Below are positions 11,876 through 24,269 of a DNA stretch of 64,000 nt, one piece after another. Position numbers and translations under genes: made by a program. The notes below the pieces were generated by a model. That model was not told the origin of the DNA. It ran no database searches and saw only the letters and a list, made by a program, of their open reading frames with translations. This stretch comes from Zerene cesonia (taxonomy: Eukaryota > Arthropoda > Insecta > Lepidoptera > Pieridae). The DNA lies in NCBI RefSeq assembly GCF_012273895.1, contig NC_052115.1, positions 8,487,183 through 8,551,182 on the forward strand, in the 5' to 3' direction. Within the stretch, counting starts at the first letter, position 1; each line of letters starts with the position of its first letter.

Positions 11876-12924
11876 GAGACATACCTTTAGAAACTTCAAA
11901 AATATTTTTATAACGTAAAAAGAAGATTACGCGCGGACCCTGATCAATATAAAATTACACGTCGCAGATCCCCACTGATACCACTAATTTGGATATTTAT
12001 GTCACCTGAAACACACCTTTAGTGGACAGTAATAAGGCATATTATCGTTCAAAGCAATTAGTTGTGAAAAACGATCCTTCGCCGCGATGCGAAATCCGTG
12101 GAGCCATTAAGTTTTTGTGATGCAATTTGCATGCAATATTTGTTCAAGCGAATAATATCATTAAAAATGATGAATCATTGACGACTCATTAATGAATAAT
12201 ATGAACTTCGGTGGGGCATTCGTTTCATTATTTGCTTCATTAACAAATTCATTAATCTCCTTTATAAACAATCGCACTCAATAAAGGGCTATGAAAGGCC
12301 AATGACGGGCTAAAATTAATGATAAAAACTCTTTTGATTCGTTATATTATACGAAAATCATGATACTTAATATCTGGTAGTTTTAGTTTAGTCTTTGTGA
12401 TTCTACACATTGATAGATAAACTACATAGTTACAGAACCCTAAAAACATCGGTCAAGTCCGAGTCGGATTGGCGACACTATAAGGGTTCCATCAATACGC
12501 AAAAACCAACAAAAAATTGACAACTCATCCAATTTATGACACCGAGTTTTGAGTAAGGTCCCGTTTTCCCATTGGATACGGAAACTTAAAAGCTCACTTA
12601 GTTAACAATCGATTCTTACAAAATAACAGAAAACCAATTATAAAATTCAATTCGAATTGTATATATAATATATAGAAATTAAAAGCTGTTATAACAAAAT
12701 AAACCAGTTTTTTATAATCTCGGCAAATTTTTTATTTCGTCCGAGTTAATTGGAGGTAAATTATGGATTGATTGATATTAACATGTTTTGATTGAAACTC
12801 TCTCGATGTTAGGTTTAGATATGAAATAGCTTTCTATTTCGAATAGATTTTAAACATTTCCGTGAGAATTTTAACGATGACCCACAAATAATTTTGTCGC
12901 AACGTAATACTAAATCATTTGGCA

Positions 12925-13128
12925 CTAGCTGCGCTCCGCGGTTTCACCCGCGTAGGTCCGTATCCCGCAGGAATATAGGGATAAAAAGTTGCCTATATGT
13001 TATTCCAGTTGTCCAGCTATCTACGTACCAAATTTCATTGTAATCGATTCAGTAGTTTTTGCGTGAAAAAGTAACAAACACACACACACACATCCTTACA
13101 AACTTTCTCATTTATAATATTAGTAGGA
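12925..13128 (-). mobile_element. Lep1-like Helitron, full length
   Basis: Reverse copy from CTAGCTGCGCTCCGCGG to TTATAATATTAGTAGGA with an (AC)n block before the end. Confidence 0.75.
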
Positions 13129-13412
13129 TAGGATTAGCTGCTACCGTTGACACAATTAATGATTCGCATCAAAACAGTTGTAATAAATGCCAGTGTTACT
13201 GTATGTATTATATTAAGTATTCAGGTTTGAACTGCTGAGCCAGTTATAATAAATATGGATAAATGGATCGATCGCATCTTCAACAATATTGTTCTAAATA
13301 TACTTGAAGAAGTGAATAAGGGCTGGAATTGTGCGTGGATTGTAGATTAACATAAAATATCAAATTCTTATAAAAATAACGTCTGCCAACGTAAATGATT
13401 GCATGTGAATTC

Positions 13413-13539
13413 TGAACCGATTGCAATGAAATTTGGTACGTAGACAGCTGGACAACTGGCATAACATATAGGCAACTTTTTATCCCGATATTCCTGCGGG
13501 ATATGGACTTACGCGGGTGAAACCGCGGGGCGCAGCTAG
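13413..13539 (+). mobile_element. Lep1-like Helitron, 3' part
   Basis: Starts inside the family at AACCGATTGCAATGAAATTT and keeps the intact 3' end GCGCAGCTAG. It lies 285 bp from the reverse copy above, in opposite orientation. Confidence 0.7.
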
Positions 13540-13542
13540 TAG

Positions 13543-13672
13543 CATACTTGTGTGTTTCATTCGGTATACCACTTTATTTTCCTTGTCAATGCTTTATTTA
13601 TCCAATACAAAGCGGGTAACGCATTACCTCCTCCCTCTATAAATGCCCGTGGGCGGTGGTGATCGTTTACAG
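13543..13672 (+). repeat. S1 3' fragment
   Basis: GCGGGTAACGCATTACCTCC and CGTGGGCGGTGGTGATCG. It starts directly after a Helitron-like 3' end, so the two are nested or abutting. Confidence 0.55.
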
Positions 13673-14220
13673 ATTGACATAAAAATTAAAACGTACGGTG
13701 TGCGAGTAATATAAATCAAATTGCCCTCACAGTTCCAATCGTAACTCGTAAAAACTTGTTGAATTCAATGACTCAGGGGCTAAATAAGCAGTAGCCGCAC
13801 CCACTGTCCGACGAATAGTCGCAGATTCGTCGATAGTCGCAGCGTGCGTGGGAAGCGACGTAGGCGTTTGCATTGTTCACGAAATCAAATTGTAGGTTTT
13901 AGTAACGAAATAGTTTATTTCGATCGTTTTAACAGATCGTAACGTTTTGTATTTAAATTTAATGCACATAAAATTGTATGTTTTTCTGTTATTTATGGTA
14001 TCAATGATCAAATGATCGTGTACCCGAAATATTAGAAGTTTCTGCTTTCTTTATGTTTGTATGTGTTGTAAATTAAGGAATAAGTTAATAAATAAAGATG
14101 ATAGGGGCGCGGTTCCATTTTATATATATAAAACTGACACATGAGATAAAAACACAGAAGTTGTATAAGCTTTTTTTGTTTTATTACACTACCTAGATAA
14201 ATTTAGTTATTTATATATTT

Positions 14221-14385
14221 ACTAGCTGACCTGGCAAACGCTGCTGTGCCTTATTGTTATCATTATCATGAAAAATAGACGTTGACCAACCCTCAGACCG
14301 ATATGCACACAAATTTTTATGAAAATCGATCCAGCTGTTTTGGACAAGTATGGTAACTAACATTTTATACGAAAAAGGGTATCGC
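14221..14385 (-). repeat. Diverged copy of the element found in the (AT)n tract
   Basis: ACTAGCTGACCTGGCAAACG, GTGCCTTATTG, CTCAGACCGATATGCACAC in family order; the far end is worn. Confidence 0.55.
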
Positions 14386-14478
14386 TAATACTCTTTGAAA
14401 AACTTACAAAGTAAGTAGTGCTATTCAGCGTCAGAAACTTGTTAAAAGTAGAAAGAAATCAGCAGAGCGAAGTTACTA

Positions 14479-14706
14479 TCCCTACTAATATTATAAATGC
14501 GAAATTAACTCTGTCTGTCTGTCTGTTACGCTTTCACGCCTAAACCACTGAACCAATTTTGATGTAATTTGGTATAAAGGTAGAACTGAACTTGGGGACA
14601 TTGAATGATTTTTATCGCGAAATAGTAGTAGAAGGAGTTGAAATAGCGAGATGAAAGTGACATATAACCGAATTTCATGCGGGCGAAGCCGCGGGCGGAA
14701 AGCTAG
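14479..14706 (+). mobile_element. Helitron-like element, second type
   Basis: TCCCTACTAATATTATAAAT start, (CTGT)n, ACCACTGAACCAATTTTGAT, GCGGGCGAAGCCGCGGGC hairpin, AAGCTAG end. Confidence 0.68.
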
Positions 14707-15148
14707 CCTAATATATTTTATGGAATTCCAAATATAATAAAAAATATGTTCTCCTCTTAATGAATATGCATTTGATCCCACCGTCATTTACATACACATG
14801 TTTATCTTCGGCTCCGCTCTAATTTAGTGTAATTAATAGGAATGCAACATGATGACTCATTAAAATGTTATGTACCAATTGCGTGTGGCAATGCTATCTT
14901 TCCCTTAAGTATTATATACTCGTGTAAAGTCAGGGCGGACAGCTAGTGCAGATATAAATTATGATGTCGATAACGGTGTCGACTTATCAATGCTGCGCCC
15001 GCGCCTGTCACCTGACGGTTCAATCCACTCCGTTTTACACGCAAAAACACGGCGATATAATATCGACCGAGTTTTCATTTTAAATTCAATATAATACGTA
15101 TGCGTTCGTAATCTGATGTCCGATATATGATTTATAAATTATTTATTT

Positions 15149-15472
15149 GTGGGAGCTGAGCACGCTTCGGCACGTATTGGGCCAGCTCGCACGGGGGAAG
15201 TACCACACCCCCACAGAAAACCGGCGTGAAATAGTGGCATGCCACTGTGTTTCGTACGGTGAGTGGGGGAGCCGGAGGCCCGTTTCCTTTTCCTTACCCA
15301 CCCTAGTCCATTCCTTCTTTCCAGTCGTTAATCCTTTCCTTTTCCCTTACCCCATAAAAGCGGACAGCGCATTCGCAGAGGTACTACCTTTGCGAATGTT
15401 TATGGGCGGTGGTGATCGCTTACCATCAGGCGAACCACCAGCTCAGTTGCCCGCTATGACATAAAAAAAAAA
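15149..15472 (+). mobile_element. Lepidopteran SINE/LINE-derived repeat (S1), best copy
   Basis: Runs from GTGGGAGCTGAGCACGC through GGGCCAGCTCGC, GGCGTGAAATAGTGGC and GGCGGTGGTGATCGCTTAC to CAGTTGCCCGCTATGACAT and an A-rich tail. About a dozen copies or fragments occur in the window on both strands. The A tail and 3'-biased fragments fit a retroelement. It carries an open frame of 105 codons that is not a gene. A Helitron-like element starts 10 bp after the tail. Confidence 0.75.
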
Positions 15473-15481
15473 TTAAAATAA

Positions 15482-15555
15482 CTAGCTGCGCCCCGCGGTT
15501 TCACCCGCGTTAGTCCGTATCCCGTAGGAATAACGGGATAAAAAGTTTCATATTC
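15482..15555 (-). repeat. Lep1-like Helitron, 3' fragment
   Basis: CTAGCTGCGCCCCGCGGTTT to GGATAAAAAGTTTC, then the match stops. Confidence 0.65.
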
Positions 15556-15640
15556 TAATAAGCTTTTATATTTTATATTTGTAAGCTTGTAATATTTACA
15601 CACTAAAAAAGAGTTTTATCATCCTACTATCCAACTATAA

Positions 15641-15834
15641 TCCTACTAATATTATGCGAAAGTTTGTAAGGATGTGTGCGTTTGTTGCCCTTTCACGCAA
15701 AAACTACTTAACTGATTGCAATGAAATTTGGTAGGTAGACAGCTGGACAACTGGAATAACATATAGGCAACTTTTTATCCCGATATTCCTACGGGATACG
15801 GACTTACGCGGGTGAAACCGCGGGGCACAGCTAG
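15641..15834 (+). mobile_element. Lep1-like Helitron, full length
   Basis: TCCTACTAATATTATGCGAA to GGGGCACAGCTAG. It faces the fragment 90 bp upstream. Confidence 0.75.
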
Positions 15835-16817
15835 TGTCTTAATATGCCTATGAAGATAATGATAATAGTAGATTAATTATTTTATATTGTGATAACTTCC
15901 GATGCAGTTAGTATGTATTTTGACATGGCTTTGTTATCGTCGAGTATTTAAACAAACAAGCAAATAATAGTCCTCTATTAAAAAAATGTCACGAAACATA
16001 GAAATTAAGAAATTGTTCTGCCACTTCCACTTTTGATTTAGTATACAACGTGGATGACTAAAAGATATAAGCGGAATTTAAAGCAATTTCGTTTACAAAC
16101 ATCTGAGTTACCATAGATTTATAACCAAAACACATTAAGATACCGTTCTTTCATTAAGATACGGTAATTCCGGAAAAATACTCAACGTACCAACTGCGGA
16201 GAAATAGGTGGAGGTAGTTCGCAAACAACAATTTTTGTACGACCTTCAAGACATGTAACATCTTAGTCGCCCCGTGACCACGCTCGCTGTAAAGTGTTCG
16301 AAACGTCGGGTTAATAATAGAATAAATCACGTTTAAGATCCGTTAAAAAGTCATTTATATTCTAAATGCCATAATTCATCAACACAAAAAGCTCACAGTA
16401 ACATTGTCACAATGACAGCCACAAGAACTCAGCTCGCCGATAAAGTTTTACAAACTAATTGACCAGCGCAGAGACGCTTACTGTCAAATTAAATGAGTTT
16501 ATCGTAAATCGCATTAAAGGATTGGGTCGGCCACATTAAACCTGCTTGACCAACTTAACTCACCTCTCGCTGGCCGTAATGTTTTATTGGAGACAAATAC
16601 CGACTTCAAAAAAGGAGGATCAATTTGACTGCATTTTTAGTTTAATATTATTATTATTAATGTATAGATTTTTGCAACCTAAAGTCTATGGATCTGATTT
16701 GGACGATATTTGGTATGTTAATAACGCTTGAAAAGATTTGTAATATCCTGATAAATATAAGAAAACCAAGGCTGCGACTAATATTTCTTGAGCTCGAAGT
16801 AGTATCATTTTCTTCAT

Positions 16818-16890
16818 TTACTTTCGCATTTATAATATTAGTAGGATGCTAGTAGGGATAGGATAGTAGGAAGTAGGATTAGAAGGGTAG
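16818..16890 (-). repeat. Helitron-like 5' end fragments, stuttered
   Basis: TTTCGCATTTATAATATTAG is followed by a run of TAGTAGGATAGG variants, a local expansion of the element boundary. Confidence 0.45.
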
Positions 16891-17065
16891 GATTATTTTG
16901 CACAGGCATTCAGTCTTTCTTAGCAGCGTAATTATTATTAGTGGAGTCGCAAATCTAGCTAACCGAAAATAGTCAGATTTTAAGAAGAAAGTCTTCAAAA
17001 TAGATAATAATTTGTCAAAGTAATATTATTAGGTACAAGGCATTGTTTTGTTGAATAAATATTAT

Positions 17066-17211
17066 ACAAGCGGTCCGCCCCGGACTAAACCTATACTCAA
17101 TAAATTATTATCTAACACTGAAAGAATTTTTCAAATTAGACCAGTAATTACTGAGATTAGCGCGTTCAAACAAACAGACTCTTCAGCTTTATAATATAAG
17201 TATAGACAATG
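17066..17211 (-). mobile_element. Helitron-like element, fourth type
   Basis: Reverse: AAGCGGTCCGCCCCGG, ACACTGAAAGAATTTTTC, CAAACAAACAGACTCTTCAG. Confidence 0.55.
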
Positions 17212-17270
17212 CAAAGGGATACACGGAACTGTACTTATGTTATCGATATAAATTTATTTAGATACATTTA

Positions 17271-17492
17271 CTAGAAAACCCGGCGAACTCCGTTTCGCCA
17301 CCAGATGGCTGTATGTGAAAAATTATTTTCCCGCTTTTCTGTTCAAATTTTTCCTGAATTTTCTTTGCTATAAACCTCACGGAGCCCAAGATCTTTCCAA
17401 CGAATGAAAAACCGTGGAAATTGGTTCGTGCGTTCTAGAGTTATAGCGTCAGTAAGGAAAACCCGACTTATTTTTATATAGTAGAAGATAAG
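17271..17492. repeat. Unclassified interspersed repeat (R3)
   Basis: CGGCGAACTCCGTTTCGCC, CCAGATGGCTG, AACCTCACGGAGCCCAAGA, AAAACCCGACTTATTTTTAT, TATAGTAGAAG. A second copy at 30.1 kb is about as long. Origin (LINE 3' end or SINE) is not decided. Confidence 0.6.
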
Positions 17493-17560
17493 AATATTAG
17501 ATAATAGAGTTGAGGAAACCGATAATAACGTACTTTACAATATTCAAATCTTTAGCGATA

Positions 17561-17766
17561 AAAAGTGAAGTCCCGTGTCCCCTAGTGGGGTATGGGGTAG
17601 ATGATATACATCTGTTTCACTGATCGATTTTCTTTATGGACAAGTAGGTGATCAGCCTTCTGTGTCCTGCCAGACCGAGACATTTTTTTTGTGCGTCCCT
17701 ACCGGGATGGAACCCAGGACCCCTCGGTTCTAAGGTCACGCGTTAACCACTGTACCAAGGAGGCGG
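17561..17766 (-). mobile_element. tRNA-derived SINE (second family) with 17-bp target duplication
   Basis: The minus strand reads a tRNA-like head, CCGCCTCCTTGGTACAGTGG, with a B-box-like GGGTTCCATCCCGG, then a body ending CCCCACTAGGGGACACGGGA. A perfect 17-bp direct repeat TCAAATCTTTAGCGATA flanks it at 17544-17560 and 17767-17783, the mark of LINE-driven retrotransposition and of a fairly recent insertion. Confidence 0.85.
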
Positions 17767-18008
17767 TCAAATCTTTAGCGATATTTCAACGTAAAAAAGT
17801 TAAACAATTCCAACATAACACTTCGAAGCCTCTTTATTACGCTTGCGTCGGGCTTAAAATACCGCGATAAAATTACAATTTAATCATGATGTTATCTCAC
17901 TCTGGCAAGAGTTAAGCTTTCGCATAAAAAGGACAAAATTGCTGTCAGTATCGTTGCTGGGTTTCGGTTTGTTTATAAGTTTAAACTTACTAATTACTTG
18001 AATAGAAA

Positions 18009-18198
18009 AAAGCCCCGTGTCCCCTAGTGTGGTATGGGGCAGATGATATATGTACATCTCTTTCACTGATCGCTTTTCTTTATGAATGTAGGTGATCAGC
18101 CTTCTGTGTAGCCAGACTGAGACTTAGTTTTGTGGGTCCCCACTGGGAATCAAACTCAGGACCCCCCGGTTCTATGGTGACGCGTTATCCACTAATTC
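18009..18198 (-). mobile_element. tRNA-derived SINE (second family), diverged
   Basis: Shares CCCCGTGTCCCCTAGTGTGG and GATCAGCCTTCTGTGT with the copy 0.45 kb upstream in the same orientation, but with more substitutions and deletions, so it is an older insertion. Confidence 0.7.
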
Positions 18199-18239
18199 GT
18201 TGGAATATTTTAATATTATTAGTACCGCAATCATTCGGT

Positions 18240-18400
18240 ACTAGTTTTCCCATTGTGGCATTGCCCGCGTAGTCCAAAAAAACTACTATTTACTGTTCTC
18301 AGGTTTCAAGTTATCTTGGTACCAAAATTCAGCCCAATCGGTTAATTGGTTTAAACGATAAACAGAGTATTTATATGTAGACATACAGAGTTACTTTGTC
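18240..18400 (-). repeat. Diverged CTAG-ended repeat
   Basis: CTAGTTTTCCCATTGTGGC, GCCCGCGTAGTCC, CCCAATCGGTTAATTGGTTT: the same general plan, no close relative in the window. Confidence 0.4.
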
Positions 18401-18404
18401 ATTA

Positions 18405-18592
18405 ATAGGTGTCCTTTTCCCCACCTTTCCCAGTCCATTTCTTTATTCCCATTGACAATCTTTTCTTCCCTTACTCTTTAAAGCGGGCAACAGACTTGCA
18501 GGGGTCTACCTCTGTAAATGTTCATGGGCAATGGTAATTGTTTACCATAAAGCGAAACACCAGGTCAGTTGCCCGCTTATGACATGAAAAAA
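18405..18592 (+). repeat. S1 3' fragment
   Basis: CCTTTCCCAGTCCATTTC, AAAGCGGGCAACAGACTTGC and AGGTCAGTTGCCCGCTTATG; 5' truncated. Confidence 0.6.
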
Positions 18593-19130
18593 GAATCTTA
18601 GCCTCTGAGCATTTTTCACTAAAACCTCAATAAAGGTATTTAACTTCAAAGCGGGTAAGATAATGGTAAAAAGCACGAGGAAAGCCGCGGGCAAGCAGCT
18701 AACCAGAAGTATCGTCACAAAACATTCATCTATCATACAACCAATCTCATAGATTTAATAACATCCCAAAATAGTAATACATCATCGCTCCAAACTAATT
18801 ACTTCCTGTGGAATGTGTTTAGAGTATAATAAACTATTATATTTCAATTTAATATTTCATTTATTGTGAGTGTGTTCATTGTTACACGCGAAACGATTAA
18901 ATGGTTTTATTTTAGTTTCGGGTTGTATAACGAATGTTTAGGAGAGTTCAATACTTTACATTGAATAAGAACTAAATAAGAGACTTAGTATTATACAACA
19001 TAAGCTTACAAAAATCTGTGTAAATAAAATATAAAAAATCTTCAACATTTTTGTTTTTCTATTATCCGGTTTTCACGCAAAAATGACTGGACGGAATTCG
19101 ATTAAGCTTATTTAGCTTATATATAGGTAT

Positions 19131-19138
<8 letters not shown>

Positions 19139-19172
<34 letters not shown>

Positions 19173-19347
19173 AATATATAAAATTCTCGTGTCACAGTTT
19201 TCGTTGCCATACTCCTCCGAAACGGCTTGACCGATTCCTCTGAAATTTGGTAAGCATATTGGGTAGGTCTGAGAATCGGCTAACATCTATTTTTCATACC
19301 ACTAAACGATAAGAGTAAGGCAGAACAGCGTTTGCCGGGTGCAGCTA

Positions 19348-19413
<66 letters not shown>
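19139..19413. repeat. (AT)n microsatellite split by an insertion
   Basis: (AT)n at 19139-19169 and (TA)n at 19349-19413, with one TACATA interruption. Probably one tract before the Helitron-like insertion. Confidence 0.9.
19170..19348 (+). mobile_element. Helitron-like element inserted in an (AT)n tract
   Basis: TCTAATATATAAAATTCTCG start, CCGAAACGGCTTGACCGATT, GTAAGGCAGAACAGCGTTTG, GTGCAGCTAG end. (AT)n from 19139 leads directly into it and (TA)n to about 19413 follows, so the empty site was one long microsatellite. The A/T flanks fit Helitron insertion between A and T. Confidence 0.75.
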
Positions 19414-19621
19414 TGTGTTTGATTATAAGCGAGTGTATCTTTAGAAAATAGCCCACATCAAATTCTGAAGCAGGACACCGACTTTGTTTTATACTACTTA
19501 GTCATCAATTATAATATCGGAAGTCAATGAAAACGAGGTGATAGTACATTCATTAATCAGTACAAGACACGCGTTCTTTTGTAGCTTTTATGGGATTTCA
19601 TTAACATTTTTTATAAATCAC

Positions 19622-19820
19622 CTAGCTTTTAACTGCGGCTTCGCACACGTTAAATTCGGAGTCGTTTAATAGATGTTATTATACAAAAATACCTTGAATC
19701 ACTCTATCTATTAACCCCTAAAAAACCCCATCAATATCCGTTGCGTAGTTTTAAAGTTTTAAGTATATATAGGGACATAAGGACAGAGAAAGTGACTTTG
19801 TTTTATACTATGTGGATTCC
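19622..19820 (-). mobile_element. CTAG-ended element, sixth type
   Basis: CTAGCTTTTAACTGCGGC, CACACGTTAAATTCGGAGTC, ACTTTGTTTTATACTATGTG: the 53.8 kb element in reverse. Confidence 0.55.
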
Positions 19821-20087
19821 TCGTGGAATCACTAATTTTCTACACTCATCATTCGAAATAACGTTCACTTGAAAGAGCCTATAAAAGGTCAGATAGTTGT
19901 CCAATTATGGTGTTAGGTGCCTTTATTTTAATTATTTTGTTTATTAATTTCAATAAAACATATCTATTCGCTTCACAATGAAGCTTTTTAATAATATTTT
20001 AATATCGAAACTAAATTTCTATGAATAAAGCCCGCGATGCAATGAAAGTGTAACCTATCTTTTAATATAACACAATAGCTTATATAT

Positions 20088-20185
20088 AGCGGTCCGCCCC
20101 GCTTCGCTCGTGGTACATATATAGCCTATAGCGTTCCTCAATAAACAGGCGATCTATCACTGAAATAATTTGTCAAATAAGCATA
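20088..20185 (-). repeat. Helitron-like element, fourth type, fragment
   Basis: AGCGGTCCGCCCCGCTTCGC, GGTACATATATAGCC and CACTGAAATAATTTG; truncated. Confidence 0.5.
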
Positions 20186-21859
20186 GATTAATTAAAATGC
20201 TAAATGAGGCACAATTTATTTCAGGGTTTTAGCAATAACTAACGAACATAAAAATACCCGCACGTATAACATCACTAAGAATAAGTACGATTGCCGAGTT
20301 ATACCAATATTTCAAACGATAAAATCTAAAAGACTGCAAATGTAAAATTACGAATAGCAGTTGTCTTTCTCACAGCGTTTAAACGAAGCCAAGAAAATAT
20401 AACCAGATTAACACCTTCAGTCTTAGTGTACGTTTTCATAACACTCATAAATATCGCAAGATTTCATATAAATTTATCATTTGCAGTTATAAATTCTTGA
20501 AGGTAACGTAAAATATTGTTTATGTTTTTTGTATCGATATCATCAGGCGCTTGTGAGACGTTAACATAATTATGCCTTGTTAATTTTTATGTGGGAAAAA
20601 TAAAGATTTTTAAAAATAGAAATACGGTTATTTTTTAAAAGTTCGTTGGGTAAAAGATTTGGAAAGTGTAGAGTAAAAATACGAGAAAATCGTTTGAGCT
20701 TTACTTTAATAAATATTAAGATTTTCATTATATAACAGCTATTTGTTTGTTATACGGCATCCTTTTGGATTAAACTTATTATGGAATTTATTGCGGTGCA
20801 GCGTCATTACATTAAATTGCAACTGATTCTGAAAAAGCACCTTACAATAAATACGTTCACAATTATATGAATTAAAACCAAGGCTTTTTATATTTTTATC
20901 GAAAATATCAAAAGGACAGCTAGGTCCTCTAGTTAAGACTTCATAAACTAAATAAATACTCTTAACAACCTCAACACTAGTAATATATAGCTCTTAGTAA
21001 AATACTATGTTGAGTTATTTCAATTTAAATAATTTTAATATATAGAAATAACATTCAAATGCTAAACGTACACCACTAGGCATGCCTATATTCATGGGCG
21101 GGGACGCTAACCATTAACCACTTGTGACTAACCAGTTGGTTGGTCAAACAAACGAGTTTATTGTATAAATAATAAAGATAACGCTTAACACCTGCTCACC
21201 ACACATTGAGTTGCTGGAACTTACCTGGAAGAAGGAATGTGAAATTAGTAAAAGTACATAAAAAAAATCATATTAAAAAAAATCATTTATTTCTTTCAAT
21301 AATTTCTAGACTAATCTTTGATCAATCATTTAGATTTCGCTTTGTAACAGCTAACTCAAGCTTAGCTTAGCTTTAAAATAAAAATGAAAACTTATGGTCA
21401 TGATAATCCACCTTGCTACATAGTTTCCAGCCGCCAATTTTAGGATAGTATACAATTGGCGCAAGTGTTTTTCAAACGATCATAGCAATAACATGACATA
21501 TATAAACCTTGAAATAAATACATTATTTACTTCATAATAATTATTATTCACATAAACATTCCCACCGTTCACACCAACTCCATCTCAATAAAATAAAACC
21601 AATTGCATTACCCACATCGCGAATAACAATAAAGATTTCCTTCATATAAAACCCAATAAAAATGTAAAACAGACAAGAAGCTCATTACTACGACATCGAG
21701 ATAAAACAGTAATTAAATACACAAGTTTACACAAAATCTATTACAGTACGTCCTTTCTTTTAGAAACCTGATAGAATGCTGCGATAAGCGATCAGCGAGT
21801 TGCATATAACCTGTAGCAATTTTGTGGTAAACACACCGTAATAAAGTAAGTGAATAGAA

Positions 21860-22110
21860 CTATTTTTTTATGTCATCGTTGGCCTTGGAGCTGGTTGCCT
21901 CGTCTGATGGTAAGCGCTACCACCGCTTATGAACATTTGGGCGTAAGGTCGCCTCTACAAATGGATGGCCGACTTCAATTTTGGGCTATTTTATTATATA
22001 TTAATATTGGGATAACTCGCACCGGGGAAGTGCACACCCCCACAGGAAACCGGCGTGAAATAGTGGCATGCCACTGCGTTTCGTATGGTGAGTGGGGAAA
22101 CCGGATGATC
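21860..22110 (+). repeat. S1-related repeat, rearranged
   Basis: GATGGTAAGCGCTACCACCG (antisense of the S1 3' end) is followed by sense S1 sequence (CCACAGGAAACCGGCGTG, GCATGCCACTGCGTTTCGTA). Two family pieces are joined in opposite order, by nested insertion or rearrangement. Confidence 0.55.
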
Positions 22111-23304
22111 CTGATATTTATGCACACAATATATAATCTACGTGAAATGATGATTCAAAAGCGTTTTTGAAAATAGTTTGAACAAATATATTATTATTAT
22201 TGTGTTTGAGTTTTAAGCGGGAATAAAGCCGCTGCCTCGCCTGCTTTGTGACAAATACTAAATGTGGCAAATGAAACAACGTAAGCCGGTTTCAAACAAT
22301 TATTATTGAAATAACAAGATGTTATCTGTTAACTGGAAATGTATACCGTTGTTTTTAAACGGAGCGTCGTGTCTCCTTGTGAATATTGCTATTTTTACAT
22401 AAGTACCAATAAATGCTAATTTATTTTTTCTGTTTAATGACTATTCAAAGTCGTTTCTAAACTAAGTTTATTTTAATAATAATAGTTTTAGTTTAAATAC
22501 ATATATCGTGGCATGGAGCCATGGTAGGTGGACTTTTATACATCCAAAACGTGATTATAATGGTTGAGGTTTATTTAATAGTTGAGTATTTGCTTCTATG
22601 TTACAGAAAAAAAGCCCGCAAGGGATATTGGCAGTTTTGTATCGAGTAGTGGAACAGTATAGGCTAAATATAATGAAAAAGTAGGAAATGCGATATGCCG
22701 CATGCATTTCATTATAATATCGTAACATTTTCGGGAGGTTAAAGTATCATAATATGGTTAATATGCTATTTAAATTTACGAAATAGACTACCGTTATTTG
22801 AGAACACATTTAATAAATTAATACCTTTAAAAATAAAAGTTTCAACTAAATTCTTTTAGTAAAAAAGATATACACTACTAAGATATGATCTCAAAGATGA
22901 GAATAGATCGCATCGTTTAGTTATTAGTGGGTCACACGCAAAGTACTCATTTACAAGGTGAACTTGATTAAAAAGTAAGAGATAAATAAATACAATTTAT
23001 TAGACTGTTCATAGTCCGTCGAGTGAGGTAGTTTTTCTATCACTTAACAATGTAAAATATTATTTTATATTAAATCCATTGAGTAGAAATATTTATATCT
23101 GATTTTAACATATTATTATTAGTATCACCTGTATGTTTATAAACGCACAGAGTTACGTCAAACTCTATCCTATATAGGATCCGTAACAATACAATATGTT
23201 CATAAGTTTACCTTCTTATCCTGTTGGGGATCGACAGGTTTATATAATTTCCATACATATACATTTATATAAGACCAATTGGGTAGTTCTACTGTGTGTA
23301 CTTT

Positions 23305-23443
23305 CCTTCATTTTATTATTCTTTATTCTTTAAAAGCAGGCAACGCATTTGCAGCGCCCCAACCTCTGCAAATGTTCATGGGCGGTGGTGATCTGGTACT
23401 ATCAGGCGAACCACCAGCTAGGTTGCCCGCTTTGACGTAAAAA
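23305..23443 (+). repeat. S1 3' fragment
   Basis: AAAAGCAGGCAACGCATTTG through GCGGTGGTGATCTGG to CGAACCACCAGCTAGG and GTTGCCCGC; only the 3' half is present. Confidence 0.65.
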
Positions 23444-23654
23444 GGTCTCATTTAAGCTTGGCCTAATTCGGATAATTTGAAGGTGTTTCAGTTTTTTGTT
23501 AAAAACAATAATTAAACTATATTTATAATGTTAATCTTCGCCCGTCTAACTCTTTTTCTATCGTATTGAATGTAAAGCTTACAGTTATGCCTAGAGCACA
23601 GCAGTGCTTAAATAAATACATATTTCGATCACAACAATATAGTAGCTGTTTCTA

Positions 23655-23790
23655 TAATCCCAAATCGGTTGCCACGGAAGCGTATCGGTCACGGCGCGTG
23701 CGCAAGGTCATGCGATCCGATCGCTGTGTGTGAGTCAAACCGACATTCATTATTACACTGCAGTAGCTTCACACATGTGTGCGGACAATA
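23655..23790. promoter_or_regulatory. GC-rich island with NRF1/Ewg-like motif
   Basis: GGCGCGTGCGCA at 23693-23704 is one mismatch from the NRF-1 consensus on either strand and is followed by GATCCGATCG. No repeat family from the window matches, and there is no open frame of note. It is possibly a regulatory element; no direct evidence of transcription. Confidence 0.25.
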
Positions 23791-24269
23791 TTAACCTATT
23801 AAGTATCTCATACAATATAGATCAAAAATAATATAGCAAGAAGTATAGTGTGGTTGCGGATTCATCTGAATGCTATAAAAATTTATGGAAAGAAAGTAAC
23901 ATTTAGCATGAAAGCTGTATACGTACCTACAAATATCTAGACCCTGTTTTATCGTTTTGATACTAAAATCTAACTTTCGATATATTTAGGTTATATTTAT
24001 TTATTTCATAAGCCGAATCAGGGTGTGGCTTTATAAAACCTCACAATAGAAATAACTGTGTATCGTGCTATGAATATAAACGCGATATTCCAACCGAAAA
24101 CCGTATGAAATCTTTTTGCTATCTCATATAATGTATTTGTTAAGGATTAACTATTAAATAGAGGCATTTTTCATAATGCCCAGGCGAAGAGACATGTCGG
24201 CGAACTATTAATAGTTATTTCAGTTTTAAATAGCTTGTCTTTGTTCCATTTCTTCTATATTAATATTGC

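Noticed and set aside
15147..15464. 105-codon plus-strand frame
   Set aside because: Lies wholly in the S1 interspersed repeat and its translation follows the repeat, with no conserved protein features.
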